This document shows positions 33,737 to 42,242 of a DNA stretch of 64,000 bases, piece by piece. The stretch lies in the NCBI GenBank assembly GCA_964405835.1, contig CAYOPN010000003.1:1-64000 (forward strand), read 5' to 3'. The notes beneath the pieces were generated by a model. It was given only the letters and a program-made list of their open reading frames with translations, did not search any database and was not told the DNA's origin. Position 1 is the first letter of the stretch. The number at the start of each line of letters is the position of its first letter. The position numbers and the translations under genes were made by a program. The DNA is from JAJVIP01 sp964405835 (lineage in GTDB: Bacteria > Elusimicrobiota > Elusimicrobia > F11).

Positions 33737-34425
33737 AAGACATCTCGATCGCGATTCCGATATTTAACGAGGAAAAAAATATTCCGCTGTTGCTGCCGCG
33801 GCTGCTGACGGTCCTTGATTCAATGAAGCGGCCTTACGAAATCATTTTTGTGGACGATGGAAGCCGCGACGGCTCGTTGAGACTGCTCAAGAAAGCGGCG
33901 GAACAATATCCCGGACGCATCCACGTTATCGGTCTTTCCAGAAACATCGGCCAACATCAGGCACTTTTGATTGCCTTCAAAAGTGTGCAAGGCCGCCACA
34001 TCGTGACGCTCGACGCGGACCTCCAGAACCCACCGGAAGAAATCCCGAAAATCCTCGCAAAACTGGACGCCGGCCACGACGTCGTGGGAGGGATCCGCAT
34101 GAACCGCCAAGACACTTTATTCCGGAAAACGGCGTCGCGCCTCGTAAACAGGATAACGTCTTTGATCACGCACCTGGACCTTCAAGATTGCGGATGCATG
34201 TTGCGCGGTTATTCCCATGACGTTGTCGAAAAGATTGTCGCCTGCGATAAGCGGTCGGCATTTATTCCGGCCCGCGCGCTTTTGTTCGCGCGCAACCCCA
34301 TCGACATCCCCGTCGCCCACGCATCCCGCGCCGAGGGCGAGTCAAAATACTCGCTCACCAAATTGGTCCGTTTGAATTTTGACGTCATGCTCGGTTTCTC
34401 CGCGTCGGGACGGAAGGCCCTATGA
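33733..34425 (+). CDS. arnC: ArnC-like undecaprenyl-phosphate Ara4FN transferase, short form
   Basis: The enzyme attaches L-Ara4-formyl-N to undecaprenyl phosphate at the inner membrane. The 230-residue family-2 glycosyltransferase shows ISIAIPIFNEEKNIPLL, IIFVDDGSRDGS and TLDADLQNPPEEI. E. coli ArnC is about 320 residues with two C-terminal membrane helices; here the protein ends right after the catalytic domain (NFDVMLGFSASGRKAL), so both helices are missing. The stop overlaps the next gene in the standard ATGA form, so a sequencing frameshift is less likely. Confidence 0.88.
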   Translation: MKDISIAIPIFNEEKNIPLLLPRLLTVLDSMKRPYEIIFVDDGSRDGSLRLLKKAAEQYPGRIHVIGLSRNIGQHQALLIAFKSVQGRHIVTLDADLQNPPEEIPKILAKLDAGHDVVGGIRMNRQDTLFRKTASRLVNRITSLITHLDLQDCGCMLRGYSHDVVEKIVACDKRSAFIPARALLFARNPIDIPVAHASRAEGESKYSLTKLVRLNFDVMLGFSASGRKAL

Positions 34426-35315
34426 GCAGCCGGCCGCGCATCGTGGTATTTGCCTATTCGGAAGTGGGCCATGCCTGTTTAAAAGCATTACTGGACCGCG
34501 GAGAAAACGTGGTCTGCGTTTATACGCATGAAGACAACCCGGATGAATCCCTTTGGTTTCCCTCAGTCGCCAAACTGGCGGCCGAGCATTCATTGCTGGT
34601 CCGGACGGAAGAATTATCGGGAGCTGATCGTCCCCCTTTCAGTTCCCACCGCCCGGACCTTATATTCTCGTTCTATTACCGGAACCTCATACCCAAATCC
34701 ATTTTGGATTTGGCGCCGCTTGGAGCGTTCAACATGCACGGATCGCTTTTACCGCGCTACCGCGGGCGGGCCCCCATAAATTGGGCCGTGTTAAACGGCG
34801 AGGAAAAAACCGGCGCCACCTTACACGCCATGGTGGAAAAAGCCGATGCCGGCGATATCGTGGATCAGGAAGCGGTCGACATCGGTCCAGACGATACGGC
34901 TGCAACAGTCCAATCCCGGGTCACAAAGGCCGCGGTGACCGTGTTGGTTCGCCAACTGGAAAATTTGAAATCAGGCCGCGCGCCGCGCATCCCGCAAGAC
35001 TCCTCCAAAGCCACGGTGTTCGGACGCCGCCGGCCCGAAGATGGCTCCATCAACTGGAATTGGCCGGCCAAACGTGTCCACGATTTGGTGCGCGCTGTTT
35101 CGCGTCCCTACCCCGGGGCTTTCGGAATGATCAACGGGGGAAAATTTCGAATCTGGAAGTCTCAGCTAACCAACGAAACGGCGATCGTTAAAAACCCCGG
35201 CATGGTCCAGGTTCGGGAAAAACAGACCTTTGTCACTTGTGGAGACGGAAAACTTTTGGAAATTATTGAAATGCAAAAGGAGCCAATCAATGAAAGTATT
35301 AATACTCGGCGTTAA
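34422..35315 (+). CDS. ArnA-type UDP-L-Ara4N formyltransferase (separate gene)
   Basis: This is the N-terminal half of E. coli ArnA, which formylates UDP-L-Ara4N with formyl-THF. The 297-residue protein has the catalytic Asn/His/Asp pattern: FNMHGSLLPRYRGRAPINWAVL, with ATLHAMVEKADAGDIVDQ containing the Asp. The C-terminus carries the OB-like domain (KFRIWKS). In enteric bacteria this is fused to the decarboxylase; here it is a separate gene overlapping the decarboxylase gene by 26 bases, with its own good RBS for the next gene. Confidence 0.9.
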   Translation: MSSRPRIVVFAYSEVGHACLKALLDRGENVVCVYTHEDNPDESLWFPSVAKLAAEHSLLVRTEELSGADRPPFSSHRPDLIFSFYYRNLIPKSILDLAPLGAFNMHGSLLPRYRGRAPINWAVLNGEEKTGATLHAMVEKADAGDIVDQEAVDIGPDDTAATVQSRVTKAAVTVLVRQLENLKSGRAPRIPQDSSKATVFGRRRPEDGSINWNWPAKRVHDLVRAVSRPYPGAFGMINGGKFRIWKSQLTNETAIVKNPGMVQVREKQTFVTCGDGKLLEIIEMQKEPINESINTRR

Positions 35316-36336
35316 CGGATTTATCGGGAACGCCCTCACCGAACGGATTTTGACCACGACGAATTGGGAGGTGTACGGCCTCGACGTCGGTTCCGACAAA
35401 ATCAAACCGTTCCTAACCAACCCGCGCTTCCGTTATTTGGAAGGCGACATTTCTATTAATAAGGAATGGACCGAATACCACGTCAAAAAAGCGGATGTCG
35501 TACTCCCGCTCGTGGCCATTGCAACGCCGGCGGCCTATGTTGAGAGACCGCTCGAAGTGTTCCAGCTCGACTTCGAGGAAAACCTGCGCATCATCAAGCA
35601 GTGCGTAAAATACAAGAAGCGACTGGTATTCCCTTCCACGTCCGAAGTCTACGGCATGTGCCCCGATGAGGAGTTCGACGAAGAAGTCTCGAACATGGTC
35701 TATGGCCCCATCCACAAACAGCGCTGGATTTATTCCTGCTCGAAACAACTGCTTGACCGCGTCATTTACGCGTTCGGCCAATCCGAAGGGCTGCGGTTCA
35801 CGTTATTTCGTCCATTCAACTGGATCGGCCCGAACCTGGACAACATCGACGCGCCGAAAGAAGGTTCGTCACGGGTGCTCACGCAGTTCCTCCACAATAT
35901 TCTCTATAAACAGCCGATCAAATTGGTCGACGGCGGCACGCAACGGCGTTGCTTCACTTATATTTCCGACGGCGTGGACGCGTTGATGAAAATTCTCGTG
36001 AACGAGAAGAAATGCGCGGACGGCCAGATTTTTAACATCGGCAATCCGGACAACGATTTTTCGATCAAGGACTTGGCGGAAAAACTGATCGCGGCCGTTG
36101 CCAAATACCCGGGATACGAAGACCTGGCGGCCAAAGCGAAGATCGTCCCTATGCATTCGGACGCCTATTACGGGCTGGGATATCAAGACATCATGACGCG
36201 CAAGCCATCGCTGCGCCACATTCGCCACACGCTCGGATGGCAGCCACAGGTTTCCATGGACGAGGCCCTGGCGAAAACGCTGGACTTCTACCTCAAGAAC
36301 CGGAAACCGGGCGTCCGCTCTCACGCGACCGTATGA
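35290..36336 (+). CDS. ArnA-type UDP-glucuronate decarboxylase (separate gene)
   Basis: This is the C-terminal half of ArnA: it oxidises and decarboxylates UDP-glucuronate to UDP-4-keto-arabinose, supplying ArnB. From the ATG at 35290, with AAGGAG 7 bases upstream, it is a 348-residue SDR with VLILGVNGFIGNAL, FPSTSEVYG, WIYSCSKQLLDRV (the Tyr/Ser/Lys set) and RPFNWIGPNLD. Its stop overlaps arnD (ATGA). Splitting ArnA into two genes is compatible with normal function. Confidence 0.92.
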   Translation: MKVLILGVNGFIGNALTERILTTTNWEVYGLDVGSDKIKPFLTNPRFRYLEGDISINKEWTEYHVKKADVVLPLVAIATPAAYVERPLEVFQLDFEENLRIIKQCVKYKKRLVFPSTSEVYGMCPDEEFDEEVSNMVYGPIHKQRWIYSCSKQLLDRVIYAFGQSEGLRFTLFRPFNWIGPNLDNIDAPKEGSSRVLTQFLHNILYKQPIKLVDGGTQRRCFTYISDGVDALMKILVNEKKCADGQIFNIGNPDNDFSIKDLAEKLIAAVAKYPGYEDLAAKAKIVPMHSDAYYGLGYQDIMTRKPSLRHIRHTLGWQPQVSMDEALAKTLDFYLKNRKPGVRSHATV

Positions 36337-37232
36337 CTTCCATACCGCGCATCGCGCTGAAGGTGGATTGCGACACCTTCGCAGGAACGCGGAACGGCAT
36401 TCCCGCGCTGTTGCGGACATTTGACAGGACCCATGTGCGGGCCAGCTTCTTTTTCACTCTCGGCCCCGACCGGTCCGGGCTCGCCATCAAACGCGTGTTC
36501 ACGCAGAAAGGGTTCCTAAAAAAAATGTTCCGTTCAAATGCCGCTTCTCTCTACGGTCCCAAGACCGCGCTTTATGGGACGCTCCTTCCGGCGCCGCTGA
36601 TTGGAAAAAATTTAAAAAATGCAATCCGTTCCGTTATGTCGGCCGGTCATGAAATCGGTGTGCACGGCTGGGACCATGTACGCTGGCACGACCAGTTGGA
36701 TTACATGACGGAAAGCGAAATAGCGCACGACTACGGAAGAGCTCACCGCATGTTTGAAGAAATTTTCGGCCGTCGTGCGCGGGCCTCAGCGGCACCCGGA
36801 TGGCACGCAACCGCAACTTCATTAAAAATCCAGGACCAGTACGATATGCTCTACGCATCCGACACACGCGGCGGCCCGCCTTTCTTCCCTCATGTTGAAG
36901 GAACAACATTCAAGCTTCTTCAGATCCCCACCACGCTACCCACTTGGGACGAAGCGCTGGTTGACCCGACATTCCGCGACCGGCACGCATTGATCGGACG
37001 TTACAACACGTCCATTCAAGGCACCGAAGTCCATACCATTCATACCGAGGTGGAAGGAGGACGGTACAATTTCGCTTTCGAAGACCAGCTTAAAGCATGG
37101 TCGTCGCTGGGATTCGCTTTTATCACGATGGAAGAAATCGCGCGCGAAACTCTTTCGGACATTGGAAACGTTCCGGTAAAAGAAATTGCGCGCGTCAGCA
37201 TTCTGCACCGCGGCGGACTTGTGTCGGCATGA
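36333..37232 (+). CDS. arnD: ArnD, undecaprenyl-phosphate Ara4FN deformylase
   Basis: ArnD removes the formyl group from undecaprenyl-phosphate-Ara4FN in the periplasm-facing pathway. From the ATG at 36333 the protein has 299 residues and shows the polysaccharide-deacetylase-like metal pattern: IALKVDCDTFAGTRNG (first Asp), SAGHEIGVHGWDHVRWHDQ (two His ligands) and ARASAAPGWHATA. The start forms an ATGA overlap with the decarboxylase and the stop one with arnT. Confidence 0.9.
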   Translation: MTSIPRIALKVDCDTFAGTRNGIPALLRTFDRTHVRASFFFTLGPDRSGLAIKRVFTQKGFLKKMFRSNAASLYGPKTALYGTLLPAPLIGKNLKNAIRSVMSAGHEIGVHGWDHVRWHDQLDYMTESEIAHDYGRAHRMFEEIFGRRARASAAPGWHATATSLKIQDQYDMLYASDTRGGPPFFPHVEGTTFKLLQIPTTLPTWDEALVDPTFRDRHALIGRYNTSIQGTEVHTIHTEVEGGRYNFAFEDQLKAWSSLGFAFITMEEIARETLSDIGNVPVKEIARVSILHRGGLVSA

Positions 37233-38659
37233 GCAAGAAATTCTGGCTCTTCTTATTGGCGCTCGTGCCGCTTTACATGACGTGGACGTTCGACCATTCT
37301 CTTTGGAACCCGGACGAAACGCGCGACGCCGGCATTGCGAGCGAGATGTACCGGACCGGCGAATTCGCGATACCGAAACTTAATGGCGAACCCTTCCTTG
37401 AAAAACCTCCTCTTTATTATTGGACGTGCGTTGCGGTTTACAAACTGACCGGCCGTGTCACCGCCGGCACCACGCGACTTCCATCGGCCTTGTACGGGAT
37501 CCTCGGAGTACTATTCACATTCCTCATTGGCCGGCGACTCTTCAACGAGCGCGCGGGTCTTTTTGCCGCGGCGATCCTGGCCACGACGTCGCAGTATTTC
37601 CGCATGAGTCATTTCGCGATGATGGACATCTCATTGGCCGCCATGGTGGCGGGCGCGCTGTTTTTCTATTTGAAAGGCTCGCGCGTGGGATTCGCTGTAT
37701 TTACCGTGCTGGCTTTTTATGCGAAAGGATTTCTTGGAGTTGTCCTTCCCGGCATTGTCGTAACGCTCGACTTGCTTCTTGATAAAAAACCAAAAGAACT
37801 CGCCAAGACCATCGCGGTCAGCGCCCTGGTATTTCTCGCGCTAACGTTGCCATGGTTTTGGGAACTGTGGCACAAAGGCGGCCGGAAGTTCCTCGAAGTA
37901 TTTTTCATCGACAACCACTGGAAAAGGTACACCGTCGACACCGGCGACCACACCGAACACTTCTGGTTTTTTTACCTGTTGTCGTTTCCGGTCGACTTTC
38001 TGCTCTGGACCCCGATTTTTTTTGGCGCGCTAAGAAGTTTATCGCTGAATATTCCAGACCATTTCGAATCCAGGCCCAAACGGTTTCTATGGTTATGGTT
38101 TTTTGGGCTGCTGCTGTTTTTCACGGTTTCCTCCAGCAAACGAAGCCTTTATTTGTTGCCGCTTTTTCCAGCGGCCGCTTTACTGGCAGGGACGTGGCTG
38201 GATGAGGTGATCAAAAAAGAATCGTGGGCCTATTGGGCCTTTGGCGGCGTGGGCGCTGCGATTGCGTTCGCAAGTTTTCTGTTCGCGGGCCGGTTGGACA
38301 ATGAAAAAACTTTTGTCCCGTTGTGCGAAGTTATTGCCGCAAACCGCACAGGAAAAGACCTGGTGGGGTTCGATATGAACGAAATGGAGCGCGGGGTCTT
38401 CAGTTTTTATTTGGGTGGGCCCATCGCAAATGTTATTCATGCGGAAGACCTTCAAAAAATGATGGCGCAGGAACCATCAAAAAAGTTTTTGGTGCTTTCC
38501 AGCAAAAACAAGCGGGTCTCAATGGCTCCATTGGAGCCGGACTTGAAACTTTTGTTCGAATACCGGCCGCAAAAAAAGACGCGGTCCTATCTCCTTTATG
38601 AAAGTACTGATCATCGAAGACGACAAAACGATAAGGTCCTTCATCGCCAAGGGGCTTAA
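37229..38659 (+). CDS. arnT: ArnT, lipid A 4-amino-4-deoxy-L-arabinose transferase
   Basis: ArnT transfers Ara4N to lipid A phosphates at the periplasmic face of the inner membrane. From the ATG at 37229 it has 476 residues with about twelve membrane helices; the N-terminal WNPDETRDAGIASEM and GEPFLEKPPLYYW are the periplasmic catalytic Asp/Glu region of GT83 (PMT-2-like) enzymes. The C-terminus is a soluble periplasmic domain. The 3' end overlaps the response regulator by 62 bases. The flippase genes arnE/arnF were not seen. Confidence 0.9.
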   Translation: MSKKFWLFLLALVPLYMTWTFDHSLWNPDETRDAGIASEMYRTGEFAIPKLNGEPFLEKPPLYYWTCVAVYKLTGRVTAGTTRLPSALYGILGVLFTFLIGRRLFNERAGLFAAAILATTSQYFRMSHFAMMDISLAAMVAGALFFYLKGSRVGFAVFTVLAFYAKGFLGVVLPGIVVTLDLLLDKKPKELAKTIAVSALVFLALTLPWFWELWHKGGRKFLEVFFIDNHWKRYTVDTGDHTEHFWFFYLLSFPVDFLLWTPIFFGALRSLSLNIPDHFESRPKRFLWLWFFGLLLFFTVSSSKRSLYLLPLFPAAALLAGTWLDEVIKKESWAYWAFGGVGAAIAFASFLFAGRLDNEKTFVPLCEVIAANRTGKDLVGFDMNEMERGVFSFYLGGPIANVIHAEDLQKMMAQEPSKKFLVLSSKNKRVSMAPLEPDLKLLFEYRPQKKTRSYLLYESTDHRRRQNDKVLHRQGA

Positions 38660-39275
38660 AGAAGAAGGACATACCGTTTCCCAGGCCGCGGATGGCCAAG
38701 AAGGCCTTAAAGCCGCGCTTTCCGGCGAGAATGAGTTCATTATTCTCGACCTCATGCTCCCCAAAATGGACGGCATCGCCCTCTGCAGGAAGGTCCGCGA
38801 GAGCGGCATCGAGACCCCCATCGTGATGCTGACCGCCAAAGACGCGCTGGAAAACCGGATCGAAGGACTCGAAACCGGCGCCGATGACTACCTCGTAAAA
38901 CCATTTGCTTTCGGCGAACTCCTGGCCCGCATCAAGGCCGTGGCCCGGCGAAAAAATTCCGAGCCGCAAACCACCATTGAAATTGCCGGGCTTGCCATCG
39001 ACCTGGTCCGCCACAAGGTCTCTTACGAAGACAAGAACGTGGAACTCACCAGCCGCGAGTTCGCGCTGCTGCAGCATTTCATGAAGCGGCGCGACCACGT
39101 GCTCAGCCGGACCATGATCATTGAATCGGTGTGGGGCTACGACTTCCAGGCCGGCACCAATATCATCGATGTGTACATCAATTTTCTCCGGCGAAAACTC
39201 CACAAACTGACCGGAAAAGAATGGATCCGCACCGTGCGCAACCGCGGATATGTTTTTGAAGAACCCGCCGAATGA
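38598..39275 (+). CDS. OmpR-family response regulator (PmrA-like)
   Basis: The 225-residue protein has a receiver domain (DD at residues 8-9, phosphoacceptor Asp51 in FIILDLMLPKMDG, TAK and KPF motifs) and an OmpR-type winged-helix domain from about residue 128 ending RTVRNRGYVF. It directly follows arnT, and its start lies inside the arnT 3' end. As the regulator in an arn operon preceded by 11-base TTAAT repeats, it is a plausible functional counterpart of PmrA. Autoregulation would follow because it is downstream of the same promoter. Confidence 0.93.
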   Translation: MKVLIIEDDKTIRSFIAKGLKEEGHTVSQAADGQEGLKAALSGENEFIILDLMLPKMDGIALCRKVRESGIETPIVMLTAKDALENRIEGLETGADDYLVKPFAFGELLARIKAVARRKNSEPQTTIEIAGLAIDLVRHKVSYEDKNVELTSREFALLQHFMKRRDHVLSRTMIIESVWGYDFQAGTNIIDVYINFLRRKLHKLTGKEWIRTVRNRGYVFEEPAE

Positions 39276-40645
39276 AGTTCTCCATCCGCACCAGGCTGAC
39301 GTTCATTTTTGTTTTGGTCTTTGCGGCGCTCTTGGTCCTGTTCACGGGCGTGGTCTATTACATTCTCTCTTCCAACCTTCACAAGGACCTCGTCGAAGAT
39401 TCCCTTCACGACATGAGCGTCATGACCACCAACATGACCAAGAAAAATTGGCGGGATGAAGTCAATGAAATGCCGGACGAAGCGGATGAATTCCGCCTTT
39501 TAATAAAAGTTTTCGATCCCGAGGGACGCCCGCTTATTCTGGCCGGAAAATTCCTTCCCGAGGATTGGCCCACCGATTTAGGGGAATTAAAACGTTCCTT
39601 GACTGGCCCGCAATGGTCGGAGTCGGAAATAAACGAGACACCCTATCTCGTGTTGACCCAATCTTTTGTCCCTCCCGGCCAAAAACCGCATTTTGTCCAA
39701 ATTGCCAACTCCGGTGTGGACGGGGAACGAATACGCAACCAATTCATCAATTGTGTGAACATTGGGACCCCCATCATCTTGTTGGTTGCCGGATTTGCCG
39801 GTTTCTTTTTTTCCCGGCGGGCGTTATTGCCTGTTGCCCGCATCAGTGAACGCGCCCAACGAATCAACACCGACAACCTGCACGAAAGGCTGAGTTACGA
39901 CGGCCCCAACGACGAGCTTCAGCATCTGACCGATACGTTAAACGGCATGTTGGGCCGCGTTCAAAAATCCGTCGAGCAAATGCGGGGGTTTATCGCCGAC
40001 GCGTCCCATGAATTGCGGATCCCTATTACGGGACTGCGGGGAACGCTGGAAGTCGCGCTGCGCAACGACCGTTCGAAGGAAGACTATAAACAGGTGGTCG
40101 AAACCGCCTACAGCGAATCGGAACGGTTAAGCGAATTGGTATGGGACCTGCTTTCCCTGGCCCGCTCGGACGCCGGAGAAATGAAGGTTGAAAAAACCAG
40201 GGTCGACCTTGGGCCCTTTATCCGCAATGTGTTTGAGGAAGCCAACATCATTAATTCCGAAAAACAAGTGGCGGTCCGCCTTGGAAATGTTCCCCAAGGG
40301 ACCGGCCTCTTTGATGAAACCAAAGTCCACCAATTGCTGATCAACCTGATTGAAAACGCGATCCGTTACAACAAGTCCGGAGGAGAAGTGGTCCTCTCCG
40401 GAGAAATAAAACCTGGAACGCTTCTTTTCTCCGTTAAAGACACCGGAATTGGAATATCCAAGGCCGACCTCCCACGCATATTCGACCGTTTTTACCGCGT
40501 GGACAAGGCCCGCTCGCGTGAAGCAGGCGGGACCGGCTTGGGCCTCTCCATTGCCAAGTCCATCGCAGAAGCGCACGGCGGATCGTTGACGGTCGCGAGC
40601 ACGCTCGGCAACGGGTCTGAATTTACGCTGAAGCTACCTGTTTAG
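39272..40645 (+). CDS. Membrane sensor histidine kinase (PmrB-like position)
   Basis: The 457-residue protein has a membrane helix at 8-28, a periplasmic domain of about 130 residues, a second helix near 165-180 and a HAMP segment. The dimerisation His is in IADASHELRIPITGL (about residue 247). The ATP domain shows INLIENAIRYNK, DTGIGISKADL and GGTGLGLSIAK. It forms an ATGA overlap with its regulator. The periplasmic domain has several acidic residues (EVNEMPDEADEF) that might bind cations, as in PmrB/PhoQ; this is a guess. Confidence 0.93.
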   Translation: MKFSIRTRLTFIFVLVFAALLVLFTGVVYYILSSNLHKDLVEDSLHDMSVMTTNMTKKNWRDEVNEMPDEADEFRLLIKVFDPEGRPLILAGKFLPEDWPTDLGELKRSLTGPQWSESEINETPYLVLTQSFVPPGQKPHFVQIANSGVDGERIRNQFINCVNIGTPIILLVAGFAGFFFSRRALLPVARISERAQRINTDNLHERLSYDGPNDELQHLTDTLNGMLGRVQKSVEQMRGFIADASHELRIPITGLRGTLEVALRNDRSKEDYKQVVETAYSESERLSELVWDLLSLARSDAGEMKVEKTRVDLGPFIRNVFEEANIINSEKQVAVRLGNVPQGTGLFDETKVHQLLINLIENAIRYNKSGGEVVLSGEIKPGTLLFSVKDTGIGISKADLPRIFDRFYRVDKARSREAGGTGLGLSIAKSIAEAHGGSLTVASTLGNGSEFTLKLPV

Positions 40646-40650
40646 TACAC

Positions 40651-40696
40651 TCCGCGCCCGAGGTCGCTAAACAGCTCAGCGACCGAGCCGGCTTGG
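40651..40696 (+). repeat. tRNA-leader repeat, copy 1
   Basis: Matches 41036-41082 with three substitutions and one missing base. It contains the hairpin GGTCGCT/AGCGACC with a 9-base loop and continues into ten bases resembling the 5' end of tRNA-Leu (GCCGGCTTGG against GCCGGCGTGG). A second hairpin of the same shape (GGTCGCC-loop-GGCGACC, 40695-40717) follows. Confidence 0.7.
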
Positions 40697-40778
40697 TCGC
40701 CGCGCCGTTTGGCGACCGTGGCAAAAATCAGCAAGTCCCAATAATTCCTTCCAAAAACCACCCCTCCATGGAGTACCC

Positions 40779-41024
40779 ATGGAATATTACGTCTACATCC
40801 TTAAGAGCCTAAAGTCAGATCGCACATATGTCGGCATGACTTCGAATGTCGACCAACGTTTAGCGGAACATAATCGCGGGAAATGCCCAACAACAAGCAT
40901 TGGAATTCCGTGGAAGTTATTACGAGCTGAGAAGCATCCGAATAGCGATAGAGCTCGAAGAAGGGAAAAGTATTTAAAAAGCGGAGATGGACGATTAACA
41001 CTTAAATCGTGGGTCGGAAAATGA
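40779..41024 (+). CDS. Small GIY-YIG nuclease-domain protein
   Basis: The 81-residue protein opens YYVYILKSLKSDRTYVGMTS, the GIY-YIG core, then LAEHNRGKCPTTS, PWKLLRAEKH and the C-terminal RRREKYLKSGDGR. This is the UPF0213/YhbQ-like single-domain form whose natural substrate is unknown. A GGAG lies about 5 bases before the ATG. It sits between two copies of the tRNA-leader repeat, which suggests insertion by a mobile-like route. Confidence 0.85.
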   Translation: MEYYVYILKSLKSDRTYVGMTSNVDQRLAEHNRGKCPTTSIGIPWKLLRAEKHPNSDRARRREKYLKSGDGRLTLKSWVGK

Positions 41025-41035
41025 TTTTGATATAT

Positions 41036-41082
41036 TCCGCGCTCGAAGGTCGCTAAACAGCTCAGCGACCAAGCCGGCGTGG
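41036..41082 (+). repeat. tRNA-leader repeat, copy 2
   Basis: The same hairpin sequence as at 40651-40696, ending in the first ten bases of tRNA-Leu. Here it is the true 5' flank of the tRNA. Confidence 0.7.
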
Positions 41083-41155
41083 CGGAATGGCAGACGCGTC
41101 AGACTCAAAATCTGATACTCGCAAGGGTGTGTAGGTTCAAGTCCTATCGCCGGTA
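41073..41155 (+). tRNA. tRNA-Leu(CAA)
   Basis: It folds as a class II tRNA of 83 bases: acceptor GCCGGCG with CGCCGGT (G-U last pair), anticodon stem TCAGA/TCTGA around CTCAAAA (anticodon CAA at 41106-41108), a long variable arm (ACTC-GCAA-GGGT), T-arm GTAGG-TTCAAGT-CCTAT and discriminator A at 41155. CCA is not encoded. It is predicted to decode UUG. Confidence 0.9.
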
Positions 41156-41221
41156 CTCTTAGCCCTCCTTAGTGCAATCCCGAAGTAAGCAAAAGCAGCG
41201 CCACTCTTTTGCTTAATTTGT

Positions 41222-41241
41222 ATATTCGCTTAAGCGAATAT
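41222..41241 (+). promoter_or_regulatory. Perfect palindromic operator at the arsR start
   Basis: ATATTCGCTTAAGCGAATAT is a perfect 20-base palindrome that covers the first bases of the arsR ATG (41240). A TATATT box at 41221-41226 lies within it. It is the expected operator for an ArsR repressor, which would block its own promoter. Confidence 0.7.
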
Positions 41242-41587
41242 GTCAAACATCAAACTTGATCAATTGTTTAAGGCCTTTGCCGATGAAAGCCGGCTGCGGA
41301 TCCTGAGTTTGCTTGTGCGCGGAGAGCTTTGCGTGTGCGACGTCATGGACGTTCTTAAGTTGCCTCAAGCCAAAGTTTCCCGCCATCTCGCCTACCTACG
41401 GAAGTGCGGACTGGTCGAAACGCGGAGAGACGGCCAATGGATTTATTACGCGCTCGGGAAACCCGGCGGCCCTTTCCACAAACGGCTGCTCGATTGCCTC
41501 GATGGATGTTTCGACGAAGCGCCCATTTTTAAACGCGACGCCAAGGCGCTTCAGGCGATCACCAAAAAGAACAATGCCTGCTGCTAA
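41240..41587 (+). CDS. arsR: ArsR-family arsenic-responsive repressor
   Basis: The 115-residue winged-helix protein has the metal-site motif GELCVCDVMDVL (Cys-x-Cys) and the recognition helix PQAKVSRHLAYLRK; it ends in a CC pair that may also bind As(III). It represses the operon until arsenite or antimonite is bound. The operator overlaps the start. The stop overlaps the aquaporin start region by 14 bases, showing one transcript. Confidence 0.9.
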   Translation: MSNIKLDQLFKAFADESRLRILSLLVRGELCVCDVMDVLKLPQAKVSRHLAYLRKCGLVETRRDGQWIYYALGKPGGPFHKRLLDCLDGCFDEAPIFKRDAKALQAITKKNNACC

Positions 41588-42242
41588 ATTCGTGGCCGAA
41601 GCGATCGGCACTTTTTGCCTGGTTTTTGCGGGAACGGGGGCCATTGTTGTGGACCGGTTATCGGGCGGCACGGTGACACACCTCGGCGTTAGCCTGGTGT
41701 TCGGCCTGATTGTGCTCGCGATGATCTATTCCATCGGCCCCATTTCCGGGGCCCACATGAACCCGGCGGTGACCATCGGTTTTTGGTCGGCCGGCCGCGT
41801 TTCTTTTCCGGAAATTGCCCCCTACGTTGCCGCCCAGTTGATTGGCGCGTTCGCCGCCAGCGGCTTGCTCGCCTTGATGTTTGGCCGGACAACAGCGGAC
41901 CTCGGCGCCACTATTCCCTCGGGAACGTGGCAACAAAGTTTCGTTATGGAATTTGTGCTGACGTTTATCCTCATGTTCGTCGTGATGGGCGTGGCCCACG
42001 ACAACCGGGCCGAAGGCGTCATGGCCGGCGTGGCGATCGGGGCCGTTGTCGCCTTGGAAGCGGTAATAGGAGGGCCCATCTCAGGCGCGTCGATGAACCC
42101 GGCCCGCTCGTTCGCGCCCGCCGTCGTCTCGGGGAATTTGGCCCATCAATGGATTTACTGGGTCGCGCCGGTCGCGGGAAGCATCGCCGCGACGGCCGTC
42201 CAAACAAAGATGCTGTTGCCCCGGAGGAGTCCCCATGCCTAA
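41574..42242 (+). CDS. Aquaporin/glycerol-facilitator channel of ars operon (AqpS-like)
   Basis: The 222-residue channel has six helices and two NPA boxes: SGAHMNPAVTIGF and SGASMNPARSFAP. Its start at 41574 overlaps arsR. In Sinorhizobium meliloti an aquaglyceroporin (AqpS) between arsR and arsC lets arsenite leave the cell by diffusion. The identical order here suggests the same role. An ordinary water or glycerol channel cannot be excluded. Confidence 0.88.
   Translation: MPAAKFVAEAIGTFCLVFAGTGAIVVDRLSGGTVTHLGVSLVFGLIVLAMIYSIGPISGAHMNPAVTIGFWSAGRVSFPEIAPYVAAQLIGAFAASGLLALMFGRTTADLGATIPSGTWQQSFVMEFVLTFILMFVVMGVAHDNRAEGVMAGVAIGAVVALEAVIGGPISGASMNPARSFAPAVVSGNLAHQWIYWVAPVAGSIAATAVQTKMLLPRRSPHA

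Noticed and set aside
34422..36336. Frameshift splitting a fused arnA
   Set aside because: The two halves have their own starts, and the second has a good RBS; the overlap is 26 bases and both domains are complete.
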